Assembly (NCBI RefSeq): GCF_001653565.1 | Contig: NZ_LYPB01000050.1 | Coordinates: forward strand, 310,001-374,000 | Reading direction: 5' to 3' | Source of the DNA: Paenibacillus oryzisoli | GTDB lineage: Bacteria; Bacillota; Bacilli; Paenibacillales; NBRC-103111 | Length of the DNA stretch: 64,000 nt | In this document: piece by piece, positions 41,592-51,800 of the stretch | How the letters are laid out: each line of letters starts with the position of its first letter | Position numbering within the stretch: the first letter of the stretch is position 1 | Made by a program: the position numbers and the translations under genes | Notes under the pieces: model-generated | What the model was told of the DNA's origin: nothing | Databases searched by the model: none | What the model saw: only the letters and a program-made list of their open reading frames with translations

Positions 41592-42257
41592 TTATGCGGC
41601 TTGGCGCACTTTGCGCGCTTGCCTTCTCTTAATTAGCAGTGGGACGATAGCAAATACAGCATACATCGCCACAGCTCCGAGAAACTTCCATGACCAGATA
41701 TCATTCAAGGAAGCGCCAAAAACGTTATACACAATCGCTCCGGGAATAATCCCGATGAATGTGGCCCATGTATAGTCCCAGAAGCGAATTTTCGATAATC
41801 CAGCACCATAGCTGATCCCATCGAATGGAAAGAACGGCATAAGCCGCATATACAATACAACCATGAAACCTTTTTCCTCTGCTTTTTGATCAAAGGATAA
41901 GAGCTTAGGGCTTCGTAGTATACGTTGAAAGCTGCCGCGGCCCCATTTGCGTGTTATATAGAACGACAGTAATGCTCCTGCTCCTGCACCAATAATATCG
42001 TAAACGGTCCCCCAAAAGGCGCCAAATACATAGCCTCCATAAAGGGTCAAAGGTGTCGCTGGGAACAAGACCAACGGTCTTAGCGTATATGCCAGGATAT
42101 ACAACAGACCCCCAATAGGGCCCAAATCACGAAGCCATCTCGTGACCCAATTCAAATCTATATGTTCCCATACACCTGTCCATTTCAATACGAGTAGTCC
42201 CAGAATAGCAACAACAAACCAACTAATTAGTAACCAAAGCGGCTTTGAACGCGCCAT
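41592..42257 (-). CDS. TVP38/TMEM64 (VTT domain) membrane protein
   Basis: A 221-residue protein with about five helices and a VTT/SNARE-associated domain: LTLYGGYVFGAFWGTVYDIIGAGAGALLSFY in pieces, then RMMPFFPFDGISYGAGLSKI-like segments (here RLMPFFPFDGISYGAG). ATG at 42257 is chosen because GGAGG lies 7 bases upstream. Related DedA-superfamily proteins move lipids across membranes or support membrane homeostasis. It heads the operon TVP38-PAP2-methyltransferase. Confidence 0.9.
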   Translation of the reverse strand: MARSKPLWLLISWFVVAILGLLVLKWTGVWEHIDLNWVTRWLRDLGPIGGLLYILAYTLRPLVLFPATPLTLYGGYVFGAFWGTVYDIIGAGAGALLSFYITRKWGRGSFQRILRSPKLLSFDQKAEEKGFMVVLYMRLMPFFPFDGISYGAGLSKIRFWDYTWATFIGIIPGAIVYNVFGASLNDIWSWKFLGAVAMYAVFAIVPLLIKRRQARKVRQAA

Positions 42258-42538
42258 AGCTCGCCTCCTCCATACTCCTGATTCCAACTACTTACAGGCG
42301 GAACTTCCCCTTCATCTTACACAAATATGTTGGTCGATATCAACTTGCTGGAATGGTCATCCTACCGCCTGCGATTTTAGGACAGTTTTAAGACACCCTC
42401 CACGTACTGAAATACGCAGGAAATCATTGATGCTAACAGTTAGATATGATAAACTGCACCCATCTTCTCTCCAAGCCCTACCACTATTTTCACATATATC
42501 ATGCCACCTAATCCCGCACCCATTGGAGGGGCTCACCT

Positions 42539-44854
42539 ATGCTGCTGCGACGCAAAAGTATTTTTCTGACACTATGGCTCTCTTACATCCTCATTTTACT
42601 CATTCCTGTAACGGGTACATTCATCTTGTATACGAATATGGAAAAAAGTATGGTCGAGAATGCAAATCGATCTAATTTGGCTATGCTTGAACAAGCTCGC
42701 CAGATTGTAGACAAGAATTTGCAAGAGATCGAACAGCTTGGCATTCAGATCGCGACACAGCCTAAGCTTCAAACCTTATGGACGATTAAAGACAGCGAAA
42801 AATACATTCAATATGAAGAGGCGGTCCGCGCGTTAAGAACGATTCGCAATGGCACGCCATTTATTGATGACTTTTACGTTTACCTAAGGGATGAAGACGC
42901 CGTAATTTCACCCATTTTGAAAACGGATGCCCCAACCTTTTTCACAAAGTTGTACCCACTCCCTGGTAAAAACTTGGAGCACGTACGCACGGAGCTTTTA
43001 ACCGGATATCATTATTTAACTTACTTGCCTACTTCCCCTTCATCGACTGCCGACCCTGCCACTAAAAACGTCATTGCCAGTGCAATTTCATTACCTCTTG
43101 GCGAGACTAGCAACATCAAAGGCACGATTGTCATGCTCATTAATGAGCAGCAAATCCTCGATCTTCTGAAAGGTATTCAATGGGTCGATAACGGTACTAT
43201 GTTCATTCTGGATGAGAAGGGACAAGTGATTATTTCCACCTCAAATACCTACAAACTTTCTCCGAGCCTGCTCGCTGAGACCCAAAACTCCAATGGTTAC
43301 GAAACATATAACGCCGATGGCACCACACAAATGCTCTCCTTTACAACAGGCGCAAGCGGCTGGAAATATATATCCCTTGTTCCCAAAAGTGTTGTGTTAG
43401 AGCGAGTGAACGAAATGAAAACTTGGGCGATCTATTTGATCATACTAGTAGTCGCTGCTGGAAGTGCTGCTGCTTATTGGATGGCGTACCGCAGCTATAG
43501 TCCAATTCGCGATCTTGTTTATGCCATTAACAAAGGTAAAAGTGTGCCACGAAATAGCCCATCTAACGAATACGACTTTATTCGAAACTCCATTGCCGCC
43601 TCTGTGGCCGAAGGCAAAGCACTTGAGCAGCAGCTAGCGGGACATCTCCCGGTCGTGCGTGCCAACTTTTTGACCCGATTATTAAAAGGAGATGTCGAGC
43701 AAACCGAATTAACGGGAGACTCTCTTGCTTTTATGGGCATTAGGCTCCCGCATCCCTATGTTAGCGTAATCATTCTTGAAGTCGATGAAAGCCGAGATTT
43801 TCGGATTGCCGAGAATGATCGAGATCGTGCGCTCGTGCGGTTTATTTTATTCAATTTGAGCAGTGAATTCGTTGGTGATTCCGGCTATGTCACGGAAACA
43901 GATAACAATCGCTTAGCGCTTCTGTTGAATGTCCCCGATGCTTCAGAAGAGACCATTCAGAGTAGAGACCGATTAATCGCTGAGCTCAAGGGAGTCATCG
44001 AGGATCGCTTCCGTATGAAGATCACCGTTGCGACCAGCTCCCTGCATTTGGGCAGACTAGAAGCCTCCCGATGCTATAGCGAAGCGCTTAATGCGCTAGA
44101 TTACCGAATTATTCATGGCATTAACACTGTTATACATTACGATGAAATTCGTTACATGGAACGCACTTACTATCACTATCCCATGGAGATGGAAGCACAA
44201 ATCATGAATTGTCTCAAAAGCGGGGATTATGAAGGTGTCGAACGACTTCTTAACGAGCTGTACCAGCACAATATGGGTTCCCGTGACACGACACCTGAAC
44301 TAGGAAAGTTACTCTTCCTGAATCTGCTAGGCACCGTTCTCAAAGTTACCAGTGCTTTGAAAATCGATGAGAAACAATGGCAGGAGGACAACTCTGACCC
44401 TGTAAAGCTCATCATTAACAGCACATCGGCCGAAGATATGTTAAAAAAGGTCAAAGAACTTTGCCTATATATTTGCAACAGTGTGCAAGAAGCTCGCTCC
44501 GAACAGCATGAACGTTGGCAAGAACGAATGAAGCTCTATATTGATGAACATTATGGAGATCATTCCCTCAGTTTAACTTCGATTGCGGATCATTTTGGGA
44601 TGACACCTCAATATGTATCCGGATTGTTTAAAAGGCAGTATGGGATCAATTTGACCGATTATATGATTGAAGTTCGAATGAAAGAGGCAAAGCGCTTGCT
44701 TGAGGTACCTGGCATGACCGTTCTTCAAGTCGCACAAGGCGTTGGCTATTCGACAGATATAGGCTTCATCCGTGTTTTCAAAAAAATAGAAGGCATCACC
44801 CCAGGAAAGTACCGTGACATGCTGCAAAGAGAGGATCATCTGAAGGATGGTTAG
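42539..44854 (+). CDS. Membrane-bound AraC sensor-regulator of module 3
   Basis: A 771-residue receptor built like the other two: helices at about residues 9-31 and 297-320, an extracellular sensor domain between them, a long cytosolic linker, and a C-terminal AraC domain (LSLTSIADHFGMTPQYVSGLFKRQYG, LQVAQGVGYSTDIGFIRVFKKIEGITPGKY in pieces). ATG at 42539 follows GGAGGGG at 7 bases. It is closest in pattern to the module 1 sensor (both have the YSPI-x-x-LV segment after helix 2). It precedes SBP3 by 147 bases and probably activates SBP-LplB-LplC of module 3. Confidence 0.9.
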   Translation: MLLRRKSIFLTLWLSYILILLIPVTGTFILYTNMEKSMVENANRSNLAMLEQARQIVDKNLQEIEQLGIQIATQPKLQTLWTIKDSEKYIQYEEAVRALRTIRNGTPFIDDFYVYLRDEDAVISPILKTDAPTFFTKLYPLPGKNLEHVRTELLTGYHYLTYLPTSPSSTADPATKNVIASAISLPLGETSNIKGTIVMLINEQQILDLLKGIQWVDNGTMFILDEKGQVIISTSNTYKLSPSLLAETQNSNGYETYNADGTTQMLSFTTGASGWKYISLVPKSVVLERVNEMKTWAIYLIILVVAAGSAAAYWMAYRSYSPIRDLVYAINKGKSVPRNSPSNEYDFIRNSIAASVAEGKALEQQLAGHLPVVRANFLTRLLKGDVEQTELTGDSLAFMGIRLPHPYVSVIILEVDESRDFRIAENDRDRALVRFILFNLSSEFVGDSGYVTETDNNRLALLLNVPDASEETIQSRDRLIAELKGVIEDRFRMKITVATSSLHLGRLEASRCYSEALNALDYRIIHGINTVIHYDEIRYMERTYYHYPMEMEAQIMNCLKSGDYEGVERLLNELYQHNMGSRDTTPELGKLLFLNLLGTVLKVTSALKIDEKQWQEDNSDPVKLIINSTSAEDMLKKVKELCLYICNSVQEARSEQHERWQERMKLYIDEHYGDHSLSLTSIADHFGMTPQYVSGLFKRQYGINLTDYMIEVRMKEAKRLLEVPGMTVLQVAQGVGYSTDIGFIRVFKKIEGITPGKYRDMLQREDHLKDG

Positions 44855-45001
44855 CCCTCCTGAAATACGGTTTGCCCCTGATCTGAAGGGGGGTTTATCG
44901 TTCATTAGAACGTATTGTAGGCAGCAAATGTCTGTTCTTTTATATTGAAATTGCGGATAACGACACCGCAAAAACAATATGTACAGGAGGGTCACCCACG
45001 A

Positions 45002-46651
45002 ATGAACAGAAAGAAAAGAACGATCCAATTAACCGTGATCTCAGCAGCAGCACTCTCAGTCTTCATGGCGGGCTGTAGCAGCGACACAGCCAAATCAACG
45101 CCTGCAGCAACAGGAACAGCTCCCGCCGTATCGGCAGCGGCTGAAGTCAAATATCCCGCTTCCATTACGTACTGGGTACAGCTGAACGGCAATGCAGGCG
45201 CGATTATGAAGACGTACAATGAGATGGCTGCCTATAAGGAAATTGAAAAGAAAACCGGAACCAAGGTTGAATTCCAGCATCCTCCAACAGGGCAAGAGAA
45301 AGACCAATTCAATATTATGCTGGCTTCAGGAAGCTTGACTGATGTGGTGGAATACAACTTCGCCTCAGGCACAGGGGCAGCCGCTGCCCAAAGTCCTGAT
45401 GCTCTAATTAAAGGTAAACAGATTCTGCGTTTGAACGAGTTAATTGAGAAATATGCGCCCAACTTGACCAAAGTATTGAAGGAACGCCCTGAGTTCCGCA
45501 AAATGATGACAACGGATGAAGGCAATATTTATGTCATGCCAAACCTTCTGGGCGACGAGCAGCTAAGCGTCGTGAACGGCCCGATTTTCCGCAAAGATTG
45601 GCTTGATAAGTTGAACTTGAAAGTGCCAACTACCATTCCCGAATGGGAAACGGTCTTGAAGGCATTCCGCGATAAGGATCCCAACGGCAACGGCAAACAG
45701 GATGAGATCCCCTTCTTTATGAATTTGGCTGGCGATTTTGACTTGAACCATCTGTTTGTTGGCGCCTATGGAATTGCAACGGACTTCTATAACGATAACG
45801 GCAAGGTGAAATACGGCCCTATACAGCCCGAGTACAAGGAGTTTCTGGCTACTTTAGCCCGTTGGTACAAGGAAGGACTTATCGATAAGGACTACGCAAG
45901 CATCAAGGATTCCAAGCTTAAGGACAACAAAATTATCAGTAACCAGGTCGGCGCTTACTCCGGTTTTGCCGGTTCCGGTCTAGGCCGTTACTTAGACTTG
46001 GCTAAAGGGACAAACCCAGGCTTCTCCCTCGTAGGAGCCCCCTATCCGAAGCTCAAAGAGGGCGGACCAAACCCGCTTGGCCAGTATACGATGCCTTTCG
46101 TCGGATACGGCGCAGCCATATCGGCCAAAGCCAAAAACCCGGAGCAAATTATTCAATGGCTCGATTACAAGTACGGTCCGGAAGGCCACATGCTCATCAA
46201 CTTCGGCATCGAAGGCGAAAGCTACAAAATGGAGAACGGCTATCCCAAGTACACCGACATGATTATGAACAACCCGGATAAGCTGCCGATGACGCAAGCG
46301 ATGGCTAAATATTTCCAATCCAGCTGGAACGGACCATTCGTTCAGGATAAGCGGGTTATCGAACAATATTACACCATTCCTGCGCAGCGTGAAGCACAAA
46401 AAACGTGGGCCCAAGCGGATCATTCCAAGCAAATGCCGAGCATTAGTCTGAATGCCGATGAAAGCTCGAAAACAGCTTCGGTCATGAATGACGTCAAGAC
46501 CTACAAGGAAGAAATGTTCAATAAATTCGTCATGAACGCAGAACCGATTGAAAGCTTTGATAAGTATGTGCAAACGATGAAAAGTATGGGGATCGAGGAA
46601 GCGATCAAAGTCCGCCAAGCCGCATTGGATCGTTACCTCAGCAGAAAGTAA
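45002..46651 (+). CDS. Extracellular solute-binding lipoprotein of module 3 (LplA type)
   Basis: A 549-residue lipoprotein with signal MNRKKRTIQLTVISAAAL and lipobox FMAGC. ATG at 45002 is chosen since AGGAGGG lies 9 bases upstream; the frame opens 19 codons earlier. It belongs to the same subgroup as the module 1 proteins (TYWVQLNGN, GYPKYTDMIMNNPDKL, NGPFVQDKR, IEEAIKVRQAALDRY) and has a calcium-loop-like DKDPNGNGKQDE near residue 223. It heads the importer part of module 3 and is separated from LplB by a strong stem-loop. Confidence 0.92.
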   Translation: MNRKKRTIQLTVISAAALSVFMAGCSSDTAKSTPAATGTAPAVSAAAEVKYPASITYWVQLNGNAGAIMKTYNEMAAYKEIEKKTGTKVEFQHPPTGQEKDQFNIMLASGSLTDVVEYNFASGTGAAAAQSPDALIKGKQILRLNELIEKYAPNLTKVLKERPEFRKMMTTDEGNIYVMPNLLGDEQLSVVNGPIFRKDWLDKLNLKVPTTIPEWETVLKAFRDKDPNGNGKQDEIPFFMNLAGDFDLNHLFVGAYGIATDFYNDNGKVKYGPIQPEYKEFLATLARWYKEGLIDKDYASIKDSKLKDNKIISNQVGAYSGFAGSGLGRYLDLAKGTNPGFSLVGAPYPKLKEGGPNPLGQYTMPFVGYGAAISAKAKNPEQIIQWLDYKYGPEGHMLINFGIEGESYKMENGYPKYTDMIMNNPDKLPMTQAMAKYFQSSWNGPFVQDKRVIEQYYTIPAQREAQKTWAQADHSKQMPSISLNADESSKTASVMNDVKTYKEEMFNKFVMNAEPIESFDKYVQTMKSMGIEEAIKVRQAALDRYLSRK

Positions 46652-46661
46652 GATAAGCTTC

Positions 46662-46710
46662 AGACGTAAACATACGGCGCGGGAGAGAATTTTCCCGCCG
46701 TATGGCGTCT
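46662..46710 (+). other. Intercistronic stem-loop between SBP3 and LplB
   Basis: CATACGGCG and GGGA pair with TCCC and CGCCGTATG, and AGACG with CGTCT further out, around a AT-rich loop. Only TTTC follows, so partial termination or protection of the SBP3 message is likelier than complete termination. Confidence 0.7.
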
Positions 46711-46757
46711 TTCTGCGTCCATTTTGACAGACTCACCAGCTCAAGGAGGAACTCGCA

Positions 46758-47726
46758 ATGTCCACAGCGCTCCATCAACAACCTGACTCCGTGAAGCCCG
46801 CGGTCGACAAGAACGGGTTCAAGTACCGGTTCATACGCGACGCCAGGCTCAATAAATATATCTATATCATGCTGCTTCCCGTCGTAGTCTATTATGTTCT
46901 CTTCTATTATGTTCCGATGTACGGACTGCAGATTGCCTTCAAGGATTATTCACCCGGTGTCGGCATTCTGCACAGTGACTGGGTTGGCCTGAAACACTTT
47001 CAGGATTTCTTCGGAAGCTTTTATTTTACTCGTATTTTGCGCAATACGCTGCTAATAAGCATGTATGAATTGCTGTTCGCTTTCCCTGCATCCATCGTGC
47101 TTGCCCTTCTGCTTAATGAACTGCGCAGCGCGGTGTTGAAGCGTACCGTTCAAACGATTACGTATATGCCGCATTTTATATCTATCGTGGTCATCTCAGG
47201 TATGATGGTTGACTTCCTGGCCCGTGACGGCTTAATCAATAACTTGCTCAGCTCCTTGTTCGGTCTGGAGCCCATCTCCTACCTGCAGGAGAGCAGCTGG
47301 TTTCGTTCCGTCTACATTTCCTCGAATGTATGGCAAAATATTGGTTGGGGTTCCATCATTTATTTGTCAGCCATGTCCGGCATCGATCCCTCACTCTATG
47401 AGGCGGCCAGAGTAGATGGCGCCAATCGTTGGAAGCAGACAATGCATATTACATTGCCGGGAATTATGTCAACGGTGGTCATCCTGCTTATTTTGCAAAT
47501 TGGACACTTCATGTCCATCGGAGCCGACAAAATTTTGCTGCTCTATAATCCGACTACTTACGAAACCGCTGATGTCATCGGAACCTTCGTATATCGTAAA
47601 GGGATTCTCGAATCTGACTTCAGCTATAGCGCTACTGTCGGTCTCTTCAACTCTCTCATTAATTTTACGCTACTCGTATTGGCAAATGCTTTGAGCCGGC
47701 GCACTAGCGATAACAAACTTTGGTGA
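46758..47726 (+). CDS. Carbohydrate ABC permease, LplB type (module 3)
   Basis: A 322-residue permease with six helices, closely like the module 1 LplB (YIYIMLLPVVVYYVLFYYVPMYG, GLKHFQDFFGSFYF, EAARVDGANRWKQ, end RTSDNKLW). AAGGAGG lies 7 bases before ATG. It is followed by LplC after 16 bases. The close likeness to module 1 suggests a duplicated module with changed specificity. Confidence 0.94.
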   Translation: MSTALHQQPDSVKPAVDKNGFKYRFIRDARLNKYIYIMLLPVVVYYVLFYYVPMYGLQIAFKDYSPGVGILHSDWVGLKHFQDFFGSFYFTRILRNTLLISMYELLFAFPASIVLALLLNELRSAVLKRTVQTITYMPHFISIVVISGMMVDFLARDGLINNLLSSLFGLEPISYLQESSWFRSVYISSNVWQNIGWGSIIYLSAMSGIDPSLYEAARVDGANRWKQTMHITLPGIMSTVVILLILQIGHFMSIGADKILLLYNPTTYETADVIGTFVYRKGILESDFSYSATVGLFNSLINFTLLVLANALSRRTSDNKLW

Positions 47727-47742
47727 AAGGAGGCTCATCTAC

Positions 47743-48618
47743 ATGCGCAGAAGCTGGGGAGAACTACTATTCGACCTTTCGAATTCCTTGTTCTTGATCC
47801 TATTATCCCTATTCACCTTGTACCCATTCCTCTATGTGTTGTTCGCCTCCTTAAGCGATCCGATATGGGCCATGCAAGTGCGAGGTCTGATTTGGTATCC
47901 TAAAGGGCTCAATTGGGAAGCTTATCGAATGGTTTTCCAGAACCCTTCAATTATTACTGGATACACGAACACACTGCTGTACGTTGTTTTGGGCACCTCG
48001 CTAAACATTCTTATGACCTCGTTCGGCGCTTATGCTTTATCCAGACAGCAATTAATGTGGAAAAACCCAGTCATGTTTTTGATTGTTTTCACGATGTTCT
48101 TCAACGGCGGCTTAATTCCAACCTACTTGTTGATCAATGACTTAGGCATGGTGGACAGCCGCCTAGCTCTGATCATTCCCGCTGCAATGAGTGCTTATAA
48201 CCTTATTATTATGCGTACGGCCTTCATGGGTGTCCCAGTCAGCCTGGAGGAATCGGCCAAGCTTGACGGGGCCAACGACTTCACCGTCCTATTCCGTGTC
48301 ATTCTTCCGCTATCGATGCCTGTAGTAGCCGTCATGATTCTTTTCTATGGCGTTGCCCATTGGAATTCTTGGTTCAGTGCACTCATCTACTTACGCACGC
48401 GCGATCTCTACCCGCTCCAGCTCATTCTGCGCGAGATTCTGATTACGAACAGTACCGATTCGATGATGACCAACATTGGCGGTTCCGATAAGGTACCAAC
48501 TGGAGAAACGATCAAATACGCGACGATTATCGTAGCCACAGCCCCTATACTGTTCCTTTACCCTTTCCTGCAAAAGTATTTCGTGAAAGGCGTTATGATT
48601 GGTGCGATCAAAGGTTGA
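47743..48618 (+). CDS. Carbohydrate ABC permease, LplC type (module 3)
   Basis: A 291-residue permease with six helices starting MRRSWGELLFD after AAAGGAGG. The EAA loop reads VSLEESAKLDGANDFTVLF and the end KGVMIGAIKG, as in the module 1 LplC. It is the last gene of module 3 and is followed by two hairpins before the convergent lyase gene. Confidence 0.94.
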   Translation: MRRSWGELLFDLSNSLFLILLSLFTLYPFLYVLFASLSDPIWAMQVRGLIWYPKGLNWEAYRMVFQNPSIITGYTNTLLYVVLGTSLNILMTSFGAYALSRQQLMWKNPVMFLIVFTMFFNGGLIPTYLLINDLGMVDSRLALIIPAAMSAYNLIIMRTAFMGVPVSLEESAKLDGANDFTVLFRVILPLSMPVVAVMILFYGVAHWNSWFSALIYLRTRDLYPLQLILREILITNSTDSMMTNIGGSDKVPTGETIKYATIIVATAPILFLYPFLQKYFVKGVMIGAIKG

Positions 48619-48636
48619 TGGGTGCTTATACAATAT

Positions 48637-48665
48637 GAAAAAGAGCGGTTACCCGCTCTTTTTTG
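48637..48665 (+). terminator. Terminator of module 3
   Basis: AAAAAGAGCGG pairs with CCGCTCTTTTT around a 4-base loop, ending in six Ts. It can also stop minus-strand transcripts. Confidence 0.85.
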
Positions 48666-48749
48666 TGCATTTCGGGGCTATAAATTACAGACCACGGCCT
48701 GACCTGAATTCAATTACATAATTAGAGGTTGGGATTTACGTGTACATCA

Positions 48750-48787
48750 AAGAACCTTCGCCACCCCTACCGGCAGCGAAGGTTCTT
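48750..48787. terminator. Second hairpin between module 3 and the lyase gene
   Basis: AAGAACCTTCGC pairs perfectly with GCGAAGGTTCTT around 14 bases. On the plus strand a TTGTTATTTT tail follows; on the minus strand it is TTTGATG. It probably terminates the lyase transcript and any module 3 read-through. Confidence 0.7.
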
Positions 48788-48889
48788 CTTGTTATTTTGT
48801 CACATGAAGTATCATGACATCATATCACTTGCAATCACCGGCGATGGCAGGCTTAGCCGGCTTTGATGCAGCAGTGTCTGTTGGCGTTT

Positions 48890-51800
48890 CTATTCTTGTT
48901 CAGGTACTTCAACAGGTGGTTTTGCGCCGTAGACCATGACTTCGTTAATACTGGTTGCATTCGTGATGTTGTTTCCCGTTACGGCAAGTCGAAGATACCG
49001 TGCCGTCGTATCCGGGATATCATAAATTTCATAATCGCCGTTCACTTTCCCCGAGCTCGGACCTTGGAAAATCTTCGTCCAAGTCTGTCCATCCGTGGAA
49101 GTCAGAATATCAAAGAAAAATTGGCGCTCATTTCCACGTAACCAGGAGATTCCGACATAAGTGGCCAGCGTCTCGGAGCCGAGATCGAAATCAATGGTGT
49201 TCGGCCCGAGAACGGCCCAGTACGTTAACGGATCGTTGTCCACGGCTTGCGGTCCGGGCCATGTATTGTCGACAGGTCCGCTGTCGTCCAAATACGTGAC
49301 AGGCAGTATCGGAACATCCGTCAGCACACCCGCGAATACACCCTTGAACACATCGATTAAATATTTGCCCGGTCGACGGACGCCTTGGTCATCCGTTACT
49401 TCCACCAGCACTGTACCTGGAATGCCAGATGCCGGCGTAATGGTAATCGTGTCGGATGGATCTTCTGCGACAGCCGTGACCGCAGGCACAGTTTGGGTCA
49501 AGAACGGAACTTCCAACGAATATTTCATTTTTAGCGGTCTGAAGCTGTTAAGCGGCACTCCGTCGATTTTGATTTCCGATAACAAAGCTGCAGGTGTCGA
49601 ATCCAGGCTCCATTGCTGCAGCGGAGTGACAGCCGGCACATCAGCAGGCGGCGCTTCAGTCGCTGAGAGCGGTGTGAACCGAACGGCAACCGTCAATTGA
49701 TCCTTGGCATCCGGGATATGGATCGTCAGCTTCCTTACCTTGGCATTGAGCGTTTGGCCGGTATAACTATCCGTTGTCGGAAGTGGTGTCGCCGTACGGA
49801 CCTCTAAGTTCGCTGCACTTGGGGATAGGAGCTGAGCATAAAGCCGTTTCCCATTCTGCTTGAGGATCGCCGACTTGCCATCCGCTGCAACGGCGATCTC
49901 CGGCGCCTCCGTATGCATAAACCAGTACAAGTCCGATGGGGCTTTCAGCTGAAGCTCATCCTGAAGAAGGAGGCTGCTGCGGTATTGTCCCATCATCATG
50001 CCCCGCTTCGCGTACACCGCGTCATCCTTGTAGGCCGACGTCATGTCGACTACCGCATAGCCGCCCTCGGGCTTGGAATCGTAAGCGATAATCGGCGCGT
50101 TCGCGTCGAGCGCTTGATCCGGTCCGTCGTCCGGGTTGATCACAAGCGTATTGGAACCTTCGGCCCTCGTGCGGTAAAAATCCCAACGGTTCGGATCCGC
50201 CTTGGGGTCGGTTATGAAGTAGCCAAGTACGTTATAGTCCTTGTCATCCTTTCCGAGATCGACGGCCCAGCGGACGCCAAGCGCATCGAGAACGAATGTG
50301 CCTACGTCGAGATTGTTATGCAGGGATTTCGTTATCGCATAATCGTTGACCCCGCCCTTAATCGCGACGTAGTTAGCACCGGGATCGTTCCATGAATCAC
50401 GGAAGACCGCGACATTGTTCTTGAGCGGATGATCGTACAGCGCGTCAAGCTCCAGAGGATCGCTGCTGCCGTACAGTCCCTGACGGTACCAGATCAGATC
50501 CATCGGTTCCGCTTTTTTATTCTTGTTATACGTGAATTGTCTGTACCAGGAAATGTCCGGGTCACCGAGCAAATCCGCGAACAGCAGAAGCTGTGGCGTA
50601 TCGAGAAACGTCAGATGCGCGTCCGAATAATTGAAGGGACCGTTCGGACCGTGCAGGTTCGCCATATACTTCGAGGTTTCGGAGACTCCAGTCTGCTCCA
50701 ATAAACCGTAGTCAGTGCCTAGAGTCGTGTGGAGCGCCCCAATCATATAGGCAAAGTATTCTGTTGCATAATCCCAATAACCGGTTCCTTCCGGCCAATC
50801 GCCATCTGTGGCAAATACGCCTATACCGTATTGTACGGAGGAAAGAGCTGCTTGTAAGACCGATTCGGCAATTGGTACTTGGAAACGCGGATCGGAAGCT
50901 TCCGTATGGATGCGGTTGGCATCCGCTTCGTCTCCGATCGTCAAGGCGGTTGCTACGATGCCGCCATTGGCTACCAAATTCCAGTTACTTGGAGAAACCG
51001 TCCACCACGCATTGTTTTTGGCTCCGCCCTCCAAATATTCATACTTCGCGTTGATGAGCACTTCCTGAATCATTCTGGCGCGAAGATGATCCCGCTCCTG
51101 TTGAGTCATCGCGCCGTACAGCCAGTCATAGCCGATGGAAGCCACATTCCCCATTTCCGAAATGCTGAGGAAATTTTTGGCGCCACCATGCCAGTCCGGA
51201 TAATCCGCCATCTCATTCAATTGCTCGATTGCACGAGATGAATATTGGCTGTCTCCTGTTATTTGATACATGAGGGCAAGCGATTGAATCCGCGGCATCA
51301 GTTTATCCGCCAGGTTGACGATATTAATGTTCGAACCTGAGCTGGTCGTAAAGTATTCGATCGTCGGATCGCCGAGGGCTTTGTCCGCAGTGGCCTTCAC
51401 TTTGGCGTACCACTCTTGCATGATCGGATCGGTCTGAACAAGCCCGCGTATTCTCGTAAAGTCATCGCTTGTTGCATACAACCGGGGATGAGCCGTCCCT
51501 GGCGCCGAATGTCTGGAGACGAGCGAAGAAACCATTTCCGCTCCAGGCAGACCGACATAAACGACGATTGTGGTGCTGGACGTCCCGCCCTGTCCATCTG
51601 AAACTTCAATTTGAAAAGAGTCGTAGCCCGTATAGCCCATTGCAGGCGTATAGGTCCAGGCTCCACCCGGCTGAACGACTGCGCTGCCGTGCTGAGGCTG
51701 AGACGCTTGTTTGAGGCTGAATGTAACCGGATCCTGATCCCGATCTTTGGCCGTAACAACACCCGATACGGCTTGATCCCGAACCGTCCCTACATTGACC

